A stretch of DNA of 14,904 nucleotides from Planococcaceae bacterium UBA3378 (GTDB lineage: Bacteria > Bacillota > Bacilli > Bacillales_A > Planococcaceae), in assembly GCA_002359075.1 (NCBI GenBank), contig DEQA01000329.1, forward strand, positions 1-14,904. Direction: 5' to 3'. Within the stretch, counting starts at the first letter, position 1. The number at the start of each line of letters is the position of its first letter. Below the pieces are notes generated by a model that was not told the DNA's origin, did not search any database, and was given only the letters and a program-made list of their open reading frames with translations. Below, piece by piece: positions 7,901 through 14,885 of the stretch. Both the position numbers and the translations under genes were made by a program.

Positions 7901-9508
7901 GTTATTCTTGTTGAAGATGCTAATATTTCTCCTGTTGTGACAGATCCAAATGGTCATTTTACGATGACAGCTTACGAAGGTGACTACACATTAAAGGTCA
8001 TCGCACGCGGCTATCATGGACAAGATGTGCCTGTATCGATTGCCGGGCAGCCGGTAACGCAAAACATTTCACTTGAACCATTCTACACATATCCAGGTGG
8101 AGAAATTGGCTATGATGATGGAACAGCGGAAAATGCACGGGCATTCAATGCTGCCGGAAATGGCTGGGCAGTGAAAATGTCTCTTCCTGAAGGAAAGGAA
8201 AATGGAATAGTGACAGATGGCGTTTTCCGCTTCTGGACGACTGAATGGCCTTCGCCTGGCGGAACTGCCTTTGCAGTAGAAGTATGGGATAGTGGAGCAG
8301 ACGGTACACCTGGCAAGAAGCTTGCGGGACCTATTGATGCCACTGCATTACGTAATGGAGAGTGGACGGTTGTAGACTTGACAGAGCATAACATTGTTGT
8401 CAATGGTGACTTCTATATGGTTTACCGTCAAACGGTTGCTAATCCAAATAGCCCGGGACTTGCTACGGATGAAAATGGCAAAAATGCGGGCAGAAGCTAT
8501 CAGCATGTATCAGGAGCCTGGTCATCTTCTCCGACAAGTGAAGGAAACTACATGATTCGCGCACGTGTCAGCTATGAAGTAACTGGTCCGGTCATTACGT
8601 CACCGGTTACAGGTTCTATTACAAATGAAGCTGAAACAACGGTTACAGGAACGGCCTCTCCAACTACAACAATTGAATTAAAACAAAATGGCGATGTTGT
8701 AGCAGAAACAGTCGTCGGTAATGACGGCAAATTTGCTTTTGATGCCAAGTTAACGGAAGGAACAAATGAGTTTTCGGTTGTTTCGAAGCTAAATGATAAA
8801 GTAACAGGTGAGTCTAAACCGGTATCTGTTATTTTAGATACAATAGCTCCTGAATTAACGATCGATAAACCGGCGAATGGTGAAAAAGTAAACCGTGAAA
8901 CAGTAACAGTAGAAGGGCTAGTCTCAGATGCCAATATTGATACTGTGATGGTGAACGGCTCATCTGCAACAGTAAGTAATGGAAAATATTCAAAACGTGT
9001 CATTTTGGATAACGGTACAAATGAAATGACGGTAGTAGCGACAGACAAAGCTGGTAACAGTGTGACAAAGACAGTAACAGTCACAGCTGATTTCGATGCA
9101 CCGCAAATTTCCAACTTAAAGCCAGTGAGCGATATTTATGTTACAACTGGTAGAACAGTCAAAATTGAATTTGATAGTGAGCCGGGATTAAAACCAACGT
9201 TCGTCATCCATATGCCGCTAACAAACGATGTGAACAATGCGACTGAATTACCGATGATGGAGCAAGGAAACGGACATTATGTAGGCTACTGGACAGTGCC
9301 GGCTGATACGGTCGCTAATGGGGCAGTTATTGAAGTAATTGCAATCGATAGCTTTAATAACGAGACACGCCAAAGAGCAGCTGGCAAATTATATGTGAAT
9401 GTGCCGGCACCAGCAGGCAATACATCGGGAGAATCTGCAGATAAAGAAGAGGCTGTAGATCAAGAAACTGCTGAGTCTCTAAATGGAGAAGTAACAGAAA
9501 CACCGTAA
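4955..9508 (+). CDS. bpr: Bacillopeptidase F, large secreted subtilisin-family (S8) serine protease
   Basis: The product has 1517 residues from a TTG at 4955, seven bases after AAGGAGG (4941-4947). A GTG at 4877 is in frame, but it would bury the signal peptide. Signal peptide: MKRKK, hydrophobic core, cleavage after ASA at about residue 31. An inhibitor-like propeptide (about 32-190, ending EKVLPNETRQLF) precedes the S8 domain (about 197-519). The catalytic residues are Asp226 (SIDTG), His273 (HGTHVTG) and Ser451 (NGTSMAGP), with oxyanion Asn376 (SAGN). Then come a jelly-roll/MAM-like domain (about 638-792), a Gly/Asn linker (about 797-855), two carboxypeptidase-regulatory-like beta domains (about 887-1044), a YDDGTAEN domain (about 1047-1208), two Ig-like repeats (about 1212-1382), a final beta domain and an acidic tail. 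This follows B. subtilis Bpr from end to end as I recall it (1433 residues there). No cell-wall anchor is seen. Role: extracellular protein degradation. Confidence 0.96.
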   Translation: MKRKKSSGKAISVVASAVMTVSLLTPGFASAETTANRLYESFRDSNSPVSSMRDKVSSRLLESFKSDDQVTFLVKFKEKANAAQAASAAREKAENASLSAHNTTLMQRSAVVSELKATSIESQQSVLQFLEQEAAAGNAADITSFYIVNAIAVTATKEVAEKVATFAEVEKVLPNETRQLFTTKTEEAAAPSAETANVEWNIERVKAPEVWDMGIDGSGTVVASIDTGVQWDHPALKEKYRGYNAATGQVTHDYNWYDATSSGRATPYDDLEHGTHVTGTMVGSEPDGSNQIGVAPGAKYIAVKAFTSNGGTDADLLEAAQWILAPTDANGNARVDMAPDIVNNSWGGGPGLDEWYRDVVNNWRAAEIFPEFSAGNTTATNPGGAGSVASPANYPESFATGATDINNKVGSFSLRGPSPYDEIKPDISAPGVNIRSSVPGGGYEGGWNGTSMAGPAVSGVAALLRQVDANLTVDEMEEILLETANPLTDSQYPSVPNHAYGYGLVDAYEAVSSIVTGLGTLEGQVTKQGMDNEAPTFEHTAPAETYAGMSLNLSVSVSDNISVSSVVLHYKDANNTWKQITAGKKSGDYKAGEFAVVVPGDMITGSSFTYKWTVNDFGNNEVSSEEYVVEVKPGITIGYSENFETQPTGWYSFGNQDSWQWGVPTSGPGKAASGEKVYATNLAGSYANNMNATLVAPPIDLPEGNTYLQFKHWHDFEQSSSGRAWDYGHVFVSTDQDNWTQLLTVQGQSNGWVDAEVDLSDYAGQRIYIGFNAYSDSSVQRAGWYIDDVALADVSQTGKVSKGNNNKGNNGNNANNGIQGGKGNNGNNGNNGNNGNNGNNGNNGNNGNNGNKENAKDKDKEALKEAIDPKTIKPEARPKEGAPVVEKVNNPTLLPLGAQVSVLESRRSVYTNPADGSYALTHGAGAFTVKAEAYGFTSEEQRVTIEADGTSTANFTLEEVAQNTVQGTITDQSTGEGIEGATVILVEDANISPVVTDPNGHFTMTAYEGDYTLKVIARGYHGQDVPVSIAGQPVTQNISLEPFYTYPGGEIGYDDGTAENARAFNAAGNGWAVKMSLPEGKENGIVTDGVFRFWTTEWPSPGGTAFAVEVWDSGADGTPGKKLAGPIDATALRNGEWTVVDLTEHNIVVNGDFYMVYRQTVANPNSPGLATDENGKNAGRSYQHVSGAWSSSPTSEGNYMIRARVSYEVTGPVITSPVTGSITNEAETTVTGTASPTTTIELKQNGDVVAETVVGNDGKFAFDAKLTEGTNEFSVVSKLNDKVTGESKPVSVILDTIAPELTIDKPANGEKVNRETVTVEGLVSDANIDTVMVNGSSATVSNGKYSKRVILDNGTNEMTVVATDKAGNSVTKTVTVTADFDAPQISNLKPVSDIYVTTGRTVKIEFDSEPGLKPTFVIHMPLTNDVNNATELPMMEQGNGHYVGYWTVPADTVANGAVIEVIAIDSFNNETRQRAAGKLYVNVPAPAGNTSGESADKEEAVDQETAESLNGEVTETP
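7421..7510 (+). repeat. Tandem 9-bp repeat encoding Gly-Asn-Asn units inside bpr
   Basis: Ten consecutive 9-base units of the form GGAAA(C/T)AA(C/T) run from 7421 to 7510. The first nine encode Gly-Asn-Asn and the last Gly-Asn-Lys (residues 823-852). The four units at 7466-7501 are identical (GGAAACAAT), which suggests recent slippage expansion. Looser GNN/NNG motifs extend upstream to about 7361. It is a flexible linker between the jelly-roll domain and the C-terminal beta domains. Confidence 0.95.
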
Positions 9509-9520
9509 AAGAACAGGAAA

Positions 9521-9568
9521 GATGGCTTCTAAATCGTCTATGACGATATGAGAGGCCATTCTTTTTTA
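9521..9568 (+). terminator. Rho-independent terminator of bpr
   Basis: The outer stem ATGGCTTCT (9522-9530) pairs with AGAGGCCAT (9551-9559) through one G-U. It encloses an inner hairpin, ATCGTC (9533-9538) with GACGAT (9542-9547). TTTTTT follows at 9562-9567. It lies 13 bases after the bpr stop. Confidence 0.9.
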
Positions 9569-9930
9569 TCTCGGGAATAGAGAAAGCTTTTGATTTACCC
9601 GTTTTGAGCAGGATATGATACGCTGTGAATTTGAATGTTTTACAAAAAAGAACGATGTGGATAAGCGACTTTCTTATTTCATGTGAAACAGTGAAAGAGG
9701 CAACAGGTATGGCAAATTAATATCCGCTTAAGTGTAAGCAGGGATAGTAAATATAATCAGCGCCAGCAGAAAAAATACATATGGATACTATCTAAATAAT
9801 TTTGGTTAGTGAGGGAAAGCGAATTTGTTTATCGTTTCCCTTTAGCAGTAGCGTGCTCCTTTACTCCACGGAGCGTTTGTTGCGGGAAAGACAAGGAGTA
9901 TTTATGATAAGAATAGCTGGAGGTGAACAG
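9569..9930 (+). other. Structured leader region of the HTH regulator gene
   Basis: This stretch of about 360 bases has no convincing gene. It holds a candidate sigma-A promoter at 9590-9619, a second possible -10 (TATAAT, 9752-9757, poor -35 TTAAGT), and a hairpin at 9813-9840 (GGGAAAGCGA with TCGTTTCCC, one bulged G). A smaller GCTCC/GGAGC hairpin lies at about 9855-9874. An upstream ATG at 9904 with AAGGAG is in frame with the regulator and could extend it by nine residues. No known riboswitch was recognised. Confidence 0.45.
9590..9619 (+). promoter_or_regulatory. Candidate sigma-A promoter upstream of the HTH regulator
   Basis: TTGATT (9590-9595, 4/6), an 18-base spacer, then TATGAT (9614-9619, 5/6), just after the bpr terminator. 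If used, the transcript has a leader of about 300 nt before the regulator start. Confidence 0.45.
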
Positions 9931-10515
9931 ATGGATTACAGTAAAATTGGCAGCCTGATTTCAACACTACGGAAGGAAAAAGGATTGACACAGAAAGAGC
10001 TGGCAGAGCAGATGCATCTTTCTGATCGGACGATTTCCAAATGGGAACGCGGCCAAGGATGTCCGGATGTATCTTTATTGCCTGAGTTATCTGCTCTTCT
10101 TGGTGTAAATATAGAGGATATATTAGTTGGTGAGCTTATTGCCAATGATTTTGTAGGAGGAAATATGAAAAAATCGAATTATTTTGTTTGCCCGTCTTGT
10201 CATAATATTGTTTTATCAACAGGGGACGCAGCCATTTCCTGCTGCGGCAGAAAGCTGGAGGCATGTGCGCCGAAGAAAGCAACAGATGAGGAAAAACTGA
10301 AGGTGTCCCAGGTAGAAGGTGAATGGTATATTTCAAGCGACCACCCGATGACGAAGGACCATTTTATTTCATTTATTGCGTTTGCTACGGGAGACCAAGT
10401 CAATATAATCAAGCAGTATCCGGAATGGTCATTACAAACACGGCTGCCTATGCGTAAGCACGGCACATTGCTGTGGTACTGTACCCAGCATGGTCTATTT
10501 TATCAGTTGCTGTAA
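9931..10515 (+). CDS. XRE-type HTH regulator fused to a desulfoferrodoxin-like domain
   Basis: The product has 194 residues from ATG 9931, six bases after GGAGGTG; an in-frame ATG at 9904 also has a fair RBS. Residues 4-65 form a Cro/C1-type HTH (LRKEKGLTQKELAEQ, SDRTISKWERG). The rest resembles desulfoferrodoxin. A C-x2-C-x13-CC set (Cys87, Cys90, Cys104, Cys105) matches its N-terminal rubredoxin-like Fe(Cys)4 site. DHPMTKDHFISFI (His138, His144) and WYCTQHGLF (Cys184, His187) match four of the five superoxide reductase iron ligands. The remaining His, in the KHVP motif of true enzymes, appears replaced (EKLKVSQ at 121-127). So it is probably not an active superoxide reductase, but may sense iron or redox state and control transcription. 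It is a single gene with its own terminator; the target is unknown. Confidence 0.88.
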   Translation: MDYSKIGSLISTLRKEKGLTQKELAEQMHLSDRTISKWERGQGCPDVSLLPELSALLGVNIEDILVGELIANDFVGGNMKKSNYFVCPSCHNIVLSTGDAAISCCGRKLEACAPKKATDEEKLKVSQVEGEWYISSDHPMTKDHFISFIAFATGDQVNIIKQYPEWSLQTRLPMRKHGTLLWYCTQHGLFYQLL

Positions 10516-10523
10516 AAAGGATA

Positions 10524-10567
10524 GGGAGCTGTACAGAAAAAAGGTTTCTGTACAGCTCCCTTATTTG
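10524..10567. terminator. Terminator between convergent genes
   Basis: A perfect 16-bp stem, left arm GGGAGCTGTACAGAAA (10524-10539) and right arm 10545-10560, has a five-base loop and is followed by TTATTTGTG. It ends the HTH gene and can also serve the convergent minus-strand DUF2628 gene, although the T runs are modest on both sides. Confidence 0.88.
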
Positions 10568-10587
10568 TGTTTTTTCCCTTATGTCTA

Positions 10588-11169
10588 TTACAACATACCG
10601 ATGATGATGGCATAAAGAATGATAATCACATTAGAAAGCATAAAGCTTTCAAAGCTGACGCCGCCCTTTTCAGCAATACGTTCTTCTGCTGCTTTCCTAT
10701 CTTCACAGCTGCTTTTATATTTTGCGATAATTTTCAGGGCATGTTTCTTGTAAATGGAATTGCCGGTTATACCGAGAGCAAATATAACAATTAATCTTAA
10801 AAGACCGTCTACTTTGCTGAAATCAAAATGAAACAGGGCAGCGATGAGATGAAGAAATAAAAATCCGCCTAAAATGGTGATAAGCGGTATGTACATTCTC
10901 CGGTAGCCTAACCACCAAAAAGAGAAAAAGAACGCGGCCCAATTCCATGTGTGAGTTGTTTTTGCCCATTTCTTTAAATAGTATTTCTGTCCATCTTCAT
11001 TTACAAATACCCCTAATAGATATGCAGTATCATCCTGCTGCGGCGAGTTGTTAAGATTAGAAAAAGATGAATTGCCGGGCTTTGGTGTTTTTTTTGTTGA
11101 AGAAATGGAAGTGAAAATTTTTTCGCTATCTTTCTCGGTAGTTGTATGACTGTTGCTTGTCCGGTCCAT
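10588..11169 (-). CDS. DUF2628-family membrane protein
   Basis: The product has 193 residues on the minus strand. The ATG at 11169 (MDRTSNSH) was chosen because AGGAGGGGG lies five bases upstream; the frame is open to an ATG at 11205 without an RBS. Residues 1-48 are Ser/Thr/Asn-rich, hydrophilic and low complexity. The motif YYLKKWAK, then TWNWAAFFFSFWWLGYRRMY (about residues 75-95), is the hallmark of DUF2628, where W-N-W-A-A-F-F and the WLGYRKMY core begin the membrane part. Hydrophobic segments follow at about 93-112, 122-138 and 174-193, the last ending the protein. A cytoplasmic charged loop (KIIAKYKSSCEDRKAAEER) precedes the last helix. The function of the family is not established. 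No neighbour shares its direction closely, so it is probably monocistronic. Confidence 0.88.
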   Translation of the reverse strand: MDRTSNSHTTTEKDSEKIFTSISSTKKTPKPGNSSFSNLNNSPQQDDTAYLLGVFVNEDGQKYYLKKWAKTTHTWNWAAFFFSFWWLGYRRMYIPLITILGGFLFLHLIAALFHFDFSKVDGLLRLIVIFALGITGNSIYKKHALKIIAKYKSSCEDRKAAEERIAEKGGVSFESFMLSNVIIILYAIIIGML

Positions 11170-11478
11170 AGATCCCCCTCCTGAAGCTTTATAATATTGA
11201 GCCATAAAAAAGATAAGCAGCCAAAGTAATTATATTACAATTAAATTCATATTATGTTTATTTTTGTATTTTAGGTTCTTTCTGTCTACTAGAGTGAAGC
11301 TGTATAGGTAAATGATTTTATATGTTTTACGGATAAATCCAACTTTACTTGCTTCAAATGGTCTAGTATATGGCTGTTTTATTTATAAAGGGCAGGAGAA
11401 ATAGATAGAGAGATCATAAAATAGGGTCTTTCGGGATGGAATGTACAGACTAAATATAAAACCAAAATGTGCTGAATA
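11170..11478. other. Intergenic region between two minus-strand genes
   Basis: About 310 AT-rich bases. It serves as leader for the DUF2628 gene and as 3' region for the gene at 11479. A TATAAT on the minus strand (about 11228-11233) is a possible -10, but it has no good -35. No hairpin terminator for the upstream gene and no small gene with an RBS were seen. Confidence 0.4.
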
Positions 11479-11946
11479 TTAACGCCAACGCAATGCGACT
11501 GTCAATCGGCAACAGTCTATATTTTTTACCTGTGATACGAACTCAATATGAAAGCCATCAGGATTATACTGGATAACCACGTTCGTAGTAATTCCGAGGG
11601 AACGGATTAAACGTGTTACCTCCGTTGTATCGGAGCGTTGGGCAGCCTCCATCACTTTATTACCAAACTCTCGTGATGTAGATAAACGATTGAGCAATAA
11701 ACTGGCTTCAGATAGTAGCTTGCGGGAGCTTTTTGCCGATTCATTTAAATAAGTTGAATTAACGGGCGGGTAGACAGGTGCCTGATTCGCCGGGGGTGGA
11801 GAACTTGGTTTAGGAGTACCGGTGTTTCGCTGTACTGTAGGCTGATACAATAATTCGGAATGCATAGAATGGGCAGGGGGGAAGGAATGGGAAGCAGTCT
11901 GTCCATAAGGAAATGGGTAATGATTAGGCTGATAGAAATAATACAT
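11479..11946 (-). CDS. Tyr/Pro-rich small protein, probable spore-coat-associated (YuzC-like?)
   Basis: The product has 155 residues. The ATG at 11946 follows GAAAGGGG seven bases upstream. The N-terminal half is rich in Tyr, Pro, Ser and Gln (MYYFYQPNHYPFPYGQ) and has no signal peptide. The C-terminal part (about 70-155) is a helical, mixed domain with ESAKSSRKLLSEASLLLNRL, KVMEAAQRSDTTEVTRLIRS and a closing YNPDGFHIEF...CCRLTVALRWR. A Tyr/Pro-rich head with an NSA-K-x-M/L...AA-x-x-S...LI-x-x-G-I...YNPDG...ALRW tail reminds me of B. subtilis inner-coat-type proteins such as YuzC, but I recall those sequences only loosely. A sigma-K-like -10, CATAATATA on the minus strand (11996-12004), lies 50 bases upstream. 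The gene is real; its coat role is inferred. Confidence 0.7.
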   Translation of the reverse strand: MYYFYQPNHYPFPYGQTASHSFPPAHSMHSELLYQPTVQRNTGTPKPSSPPPANQAPVYPPVNSTYLNESAKSSRKLLSEASLLLNRLSTSREFGNKVMEAAQRSDTTEVTRLIRSLGITTNVVIQYNPDGFHIEFVSQVKNIDCCRLTVALRWR

Positions 11947-12486
11947 AATGGGTCCCCTTTCTTTAGAAAGATATACATAAAGCCATCTGTAAAATTATAT
12001 TATGAAGGTTATACACGCCAGGCAGGAGATATATGCCTATTGCAAGCTGTGTTTTCCTGAAAGTGATAAAAAGGGTCCTGTATTTTTCAAAAAAACGGAA
12101 GCGTTCTTAACTATTAATCTGTGTGGTGATTTTTCTTCCTGCGGTTAACGGAGAGTCTGAAAAGTAAATGGTGGCAGTTTGTATGGTTTGTTTTTATGAG
12201 CAATCCAGGTTCTCTGTTGGAAAAATTTTACCTATCCATTCGAATAAGTACTTTTTTAATGCATTCATAGTGTTTTAGTACCTTTTGTTACCATTCTTTC
12301 TTTCGCTGTTTTAATAAATATGGATTGTTCTCCTCTTTATTTCCGAATCATTTTATTAAACATCCTTTTTTTTACATAAATCACATCCACCTATCGACAC
12401 ATTGACTAACGATTCAACAATTTAATATATTGTAACCTGAATTGTATAATTAACCCAAAAATGGTTGGCGAGGAGGAATGAGCAAG
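11947..12486. other. Divergent intergenic region
   Basis: About 540 bases with no supportable gene. The left end holds the leader of the minus-strand coat-type gene, with a CATAATATA sigma-K-like -10 at 11996-12004. The right end holds the tandem promoters of the lipoprotein operon (12402-12450). The middle is AT-rich with T runs; nothing else was recognised. Confidence 0.5.
12402..12450 (+). promoter_or_regulatory. Tandem sigma-A promoters of the lipoprotein operon
   Basis: P1: TTGACT (12402-12407), 18-base spacer, TATATT (12426-12431), each hexamer 5/6. P2 overlaps it: TTAATA (12422-12427), 17-base spacer, perfect TATAAT (12445-12450). Both lie a short distance before the RBS AGGAGG at 12471-12476. 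Confidence 0.75.
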
Positions 12487-13527
12487 ATGAAGAAATTAGG
12501 ATTTTTATCATTGTTTTTAGTATTCATGATTGCTTTAGCAGGCTGCTCTTCTACAGGTGCGGGAGGAGCAAAAGTAGAAGTAGAGGTGGAGAAGGCATCG
12601 TTTGTTTTACTTGGAGACCAAGGACAAACAATTGAGAGTGAAGCTGAAAAAAATCCGGTTGCTGTCACGCTGAATATTAAAAATAAATCCGACTCCACAG
12701 TGAGTGTTTCCCCTTATTCTGAAATTAAAGTATATGATGGTGACAAACAGCTGACAATCGAACCTGTTTTTAATACAGATTTAGGATTTGACTCTTCTCC
12801 AAGCGGTGATATCGGGGCAGGAAAAGCCAAGGAAGTCACAATCATTTTCCAGGCGGAAAAAGACAAAGAATATGAAATTGGGGTTACACCGTTTGTAATG
12901 GGTGATACAAAAGAAGGAAAAGAAGTGAGTGTTGCATTTAATACATCCGAATATACGGAAAGCTTCGATCATCTCGATAACCCGGCGAAGGCGCTGACTG
13001 CCTATATCGAAACAATCTATTTGGATAAAGAAAATGTGGATTATGAAAAACTGGTAGCTGCTGATAAGCAGGCACTTCAGGATGCAGGGGTCAATGCTTT
13101 TAAAGATACAATTGACGATTCTTTCTACGATTTGGAGATTTCCAAAGAAGAGGCGGCAAAACACTATGCTATTTATAAAACAGCAATGGCACAAAAAGCG
13201 GAAGTCAAGGCTGCCACAACAGCCAATGCCAATGGAAAGGCAAAAGTGAAATTAGAATACTCCTCTCTTCCGCTAGGTAATATCTATGATAAAATCAGTG
13301 ATTACCGCCAGGAATATCTTGATAATACAGGCGAATATGATGGAAAAAAGCGTGACGAATATGCCTTTTCAAAATTGGATTCCATCATCAATTCCCTAGA
13401 AGTAAAAAATGCTCAGCGTCCGCTAGAAATTGAAATGGTTGAAAAAGACGGCAAGTGGACGGTTAATACGGATCATTATAACAGTGAAAAAATTATAGAT
13501 GTTTTTGCAAAAGGCCGAGGCTATTAA
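12487..13527 (+). CDS. Extracytoplasmic lipoprotein, DUF5105-type
   Basis: The product has 346 residues. The ATG at 12487 is preferred because AGGAGG (12471-12476) is only one base from the alternative ATG at 12478. The lipoprotein signal peptide is MKKLGFLSLFLVFMIALAGC, with lipobox L17-A18-G19-C20; Cys20 is the lipidated residue, so the mature protein sits on the outer face of the membrane. Residues about 30-152 form a beta-rich, DUF4352-like region (VAVTLNIKNKSDSTVSVSPY, KEVTIIFQAEKDKEYEI). Residues about 160-346 form an alpha-rich domain (DNPAKALTAYIETIYLDKENVDYEKLV ... KDGKWTVN) matching my memory of DUF5105 lipoproteins of Bacillus. There is one Cys only. Molecular function is unknown. 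It is co-transcribed with the next gene, whose RBS overlaps this stop. Confidence 0.87.
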   Translation: MKKLGFLSLFLVFMIALAGCSSTGAGGAKVEVEVEKASFVLLGDQGQTIESEAEKNPVAVTLNIKNKSDSTVSVSPYSEIKVYDGDKQLTIEPVFNTDLGFDSSPSGDIGAGKAKEVTIIFQAEKDKEYEIGVTPFVMGDTKEGKEVSVAFNTSEYTESFDHLDNPAKALTAYIETIYLDKENVDYEKLVAADKQALQDAGVNAFKDTIDDSFYDLEISKEEAAKHYAIYKTAMAQKAEVKAATTANANGKAKVKLEYSSLPLGNIYDKISDYRQEYLDNTGEYDGKKRDEYAFSKLDSIINSLEVKNAQRPLEIEMVEKDGKWTVNTDHYNSEKIIDVFAKGRGY

Positions 13528-13540
13528 GGGGCGATTACGT

Positions 13541-14689
13541 ATGTCTAAAAAAATAATCCTACTTATCGCTTTATCTGTTGTTTCTGTGATTATTCTGGGG
13601 GTGGGCATTGTTTTCTTTGTAAGTCAGCTTAACAATCCGGAAAAAATGGTTGCCCAATTTGAAACTGCGATTGAAGAAGAAAAGCCTGATATGCTTAAAG
13701 ACCTTATTGTTGCCGATAAACCGGAAGCCATTGTCGATAACCAATCTACAGCTGCGCTCGTAGCTTATTTAAAAGAAAACAGCCATAGTTATCAAGCAAT
13801 CAAAGAAAGCCTGCAGAAACAGCTGGAAAAAAAGGATTATACAAAAACGAATCAACCAATCAGCCTTATAACGGGCGAAAAAAAAGGTCTGACAAGAGAC
13901 TATCAATTACTTGTAAAAACTGCCTCTATCCAGGTGTCAGGCCAGCATGAGGATGATACTGTCAACTTCAATATCGATAAGTCAAAATTGGATTTTAAAG
14001 AAAATGCTGATGGATTCTACGGTCCTTTCCTTCCGGGAACGTATTCCATTGTCTTGACGGTAAAAAACGATCTTGGGGACTTTACGGAAACGAAAAAAGC
14101 AGATGTGTGGGGCAATGATGTGATTACGTATATCGTAGATACAAAGAGTCTCGTTAAGCAGGATGAAAAAATAAAAAATGATATAGTAGCAGCAGTTGAT
14201 ACGTTTAATTACGACATGTCTGTTTTTGAGACGACCGAGTTTAATCTTGAATCCTTTACGAATTTATATGCTACAGCTGAAGAAATGGCCTATTCGCAGG
14301 ATATAGTCAGCTCAGCTTATATGGAGGCAGCGGATTATATTGAGGAATTTCATTCAAAATATGACGGAGCTGTTTTAAACTTAGATGATTTTGCAGTCAA
14401 TTATTTTGATGGGAAATGGTCGGCCGAGGTAACTGCCTATGTCACGTATACACGAAAGCTAAAGCTGATCGATTACCCTGAATCTGAGGATATCTCCTCT
14501 GATCTCATCGGGGATTTGTATCTTATCTATAACAAGGATGAAAAGAAATGGATGATTGAAGACTTCATTGAAACAGAAAGAAATACAGACGAATATAAGG
14601 ACTGGAAAGAAACGCTCAAGTTAGAAGGCCAGAAGGAAGGATTGAAGTGGATCCGGTCAGAAAACAGCAATCCGGCATCTAACATATAA
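13541..14689 (+). CDS. TcaA/YvbJ-like membrane-anchored extracytoplasmic protein
   Basis: The product has 382 residues. The ATG at 13541 is nine bases after AAGGGG, which overlaps the upstream stop codon. A single N-terminal helix (about residues 5-27) with MSKK before it gives N-in, C-out topology. The outside part begins NNPEKMVAQFETAIEEEKPDMLKDLI (a TcaA second-domain-like element), then a beta region with GPFLPGTYSIVLTVKNDLGDFTETK (about 165-195). It ends in an NTF2-like alpha/beta domain (about 210-365; Y-x-x-Y-x-x-x-YIEEFHSKYDGAVLNLDDF, KKWMIEDFIET). This order is that of TcaA/YvbJ proteins, linked in staphylococci to teicoplanin susceptibility. Unlike typical TcaA there is no N-terminal zinc ribbon (no CxxC). 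It forms an operon with the lipoprotein; a joint role at the envelope is inferred. Confidence 0.82.
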   Translation: MSKKIILLIALSVVSVIILGVGIVFFVSQLNNPEKMVAQFETAIEEEKPDMLKDLIVADKPEAIVDNQSTAALVAYLKENSHSYQAIKESLQKQLEKKDYTKTNQPISLITGEKKGLTRDYQLLVKTASIQVSGQHEDDTVNFNIDKSKLDFKENADGFYGPFLPGTYSIVLTVKNDLGDFTETKKADVWGNDVITYIVDTKSLVKQDEKIKNDIVAAVDTFNYDMSVFETTEFNLESFTNLYATAEEMAYSQDIVSSAYMEAADYIEEFHSKYDGAVLNLDDFAVNYFDGKWSAEVTAYVTYTRKLKLIDYPESEDISSDLIGDLYLIYNKDEKKWMIEDFIETERNTDEYKDWKETLKLEGQKEGLKWIRSENSNPASNI

Positions 14690-14739
14690 AAAGGAATTTC
14701 CTATAGAGTGAGCTATAAAAATTACAAAGGTACAATGAT

Positions 14740-14776
14740 GGTTTTGACTCTTTACTGGGTCAAAGCCTTTCTTTTA
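14740..14776 (+). terminator. Terminator of the lipoprotein/TcaA-like operon
   Basis: An 11-bp stem, GGTTTTGACTC (14740-14750) with GGGTCAAAGCC (14757-14767), has two G-U pairs, a six-base loop and TTTCTTTT after it. Confidence 0.88.
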
Positions 14777-14885
14777 TCAAGAGTATCAAAACCTGGAAAT
14801 CTGTTTATCTGCATAGAACAATTCGACCAAAAGGCAAAGAAAGCAATAGCGGAATCATAAGAAAAAGCAGCATGCAGGACAACTC

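Noticed and set aside
8572..9114. A 180-residue open frame on the minus strand inside bpr
   Set aside because: It is an antisense shadow of the Ser/Thr/Val-rich bpr codons, without an RBS or a recognisable product.
9813..9840. Riboswitch or T-box in the HTH leader
   Set aside because: Only a simple hairpin is seen, with no T-box or known aptamer motif and no terminator T run.
12781..13194. A 137-residue minus-strand frame inside the lipoprotein gene
   Set aside because: It is an antisense shadow rich in Phe, Ile and Cys, without an RBS.
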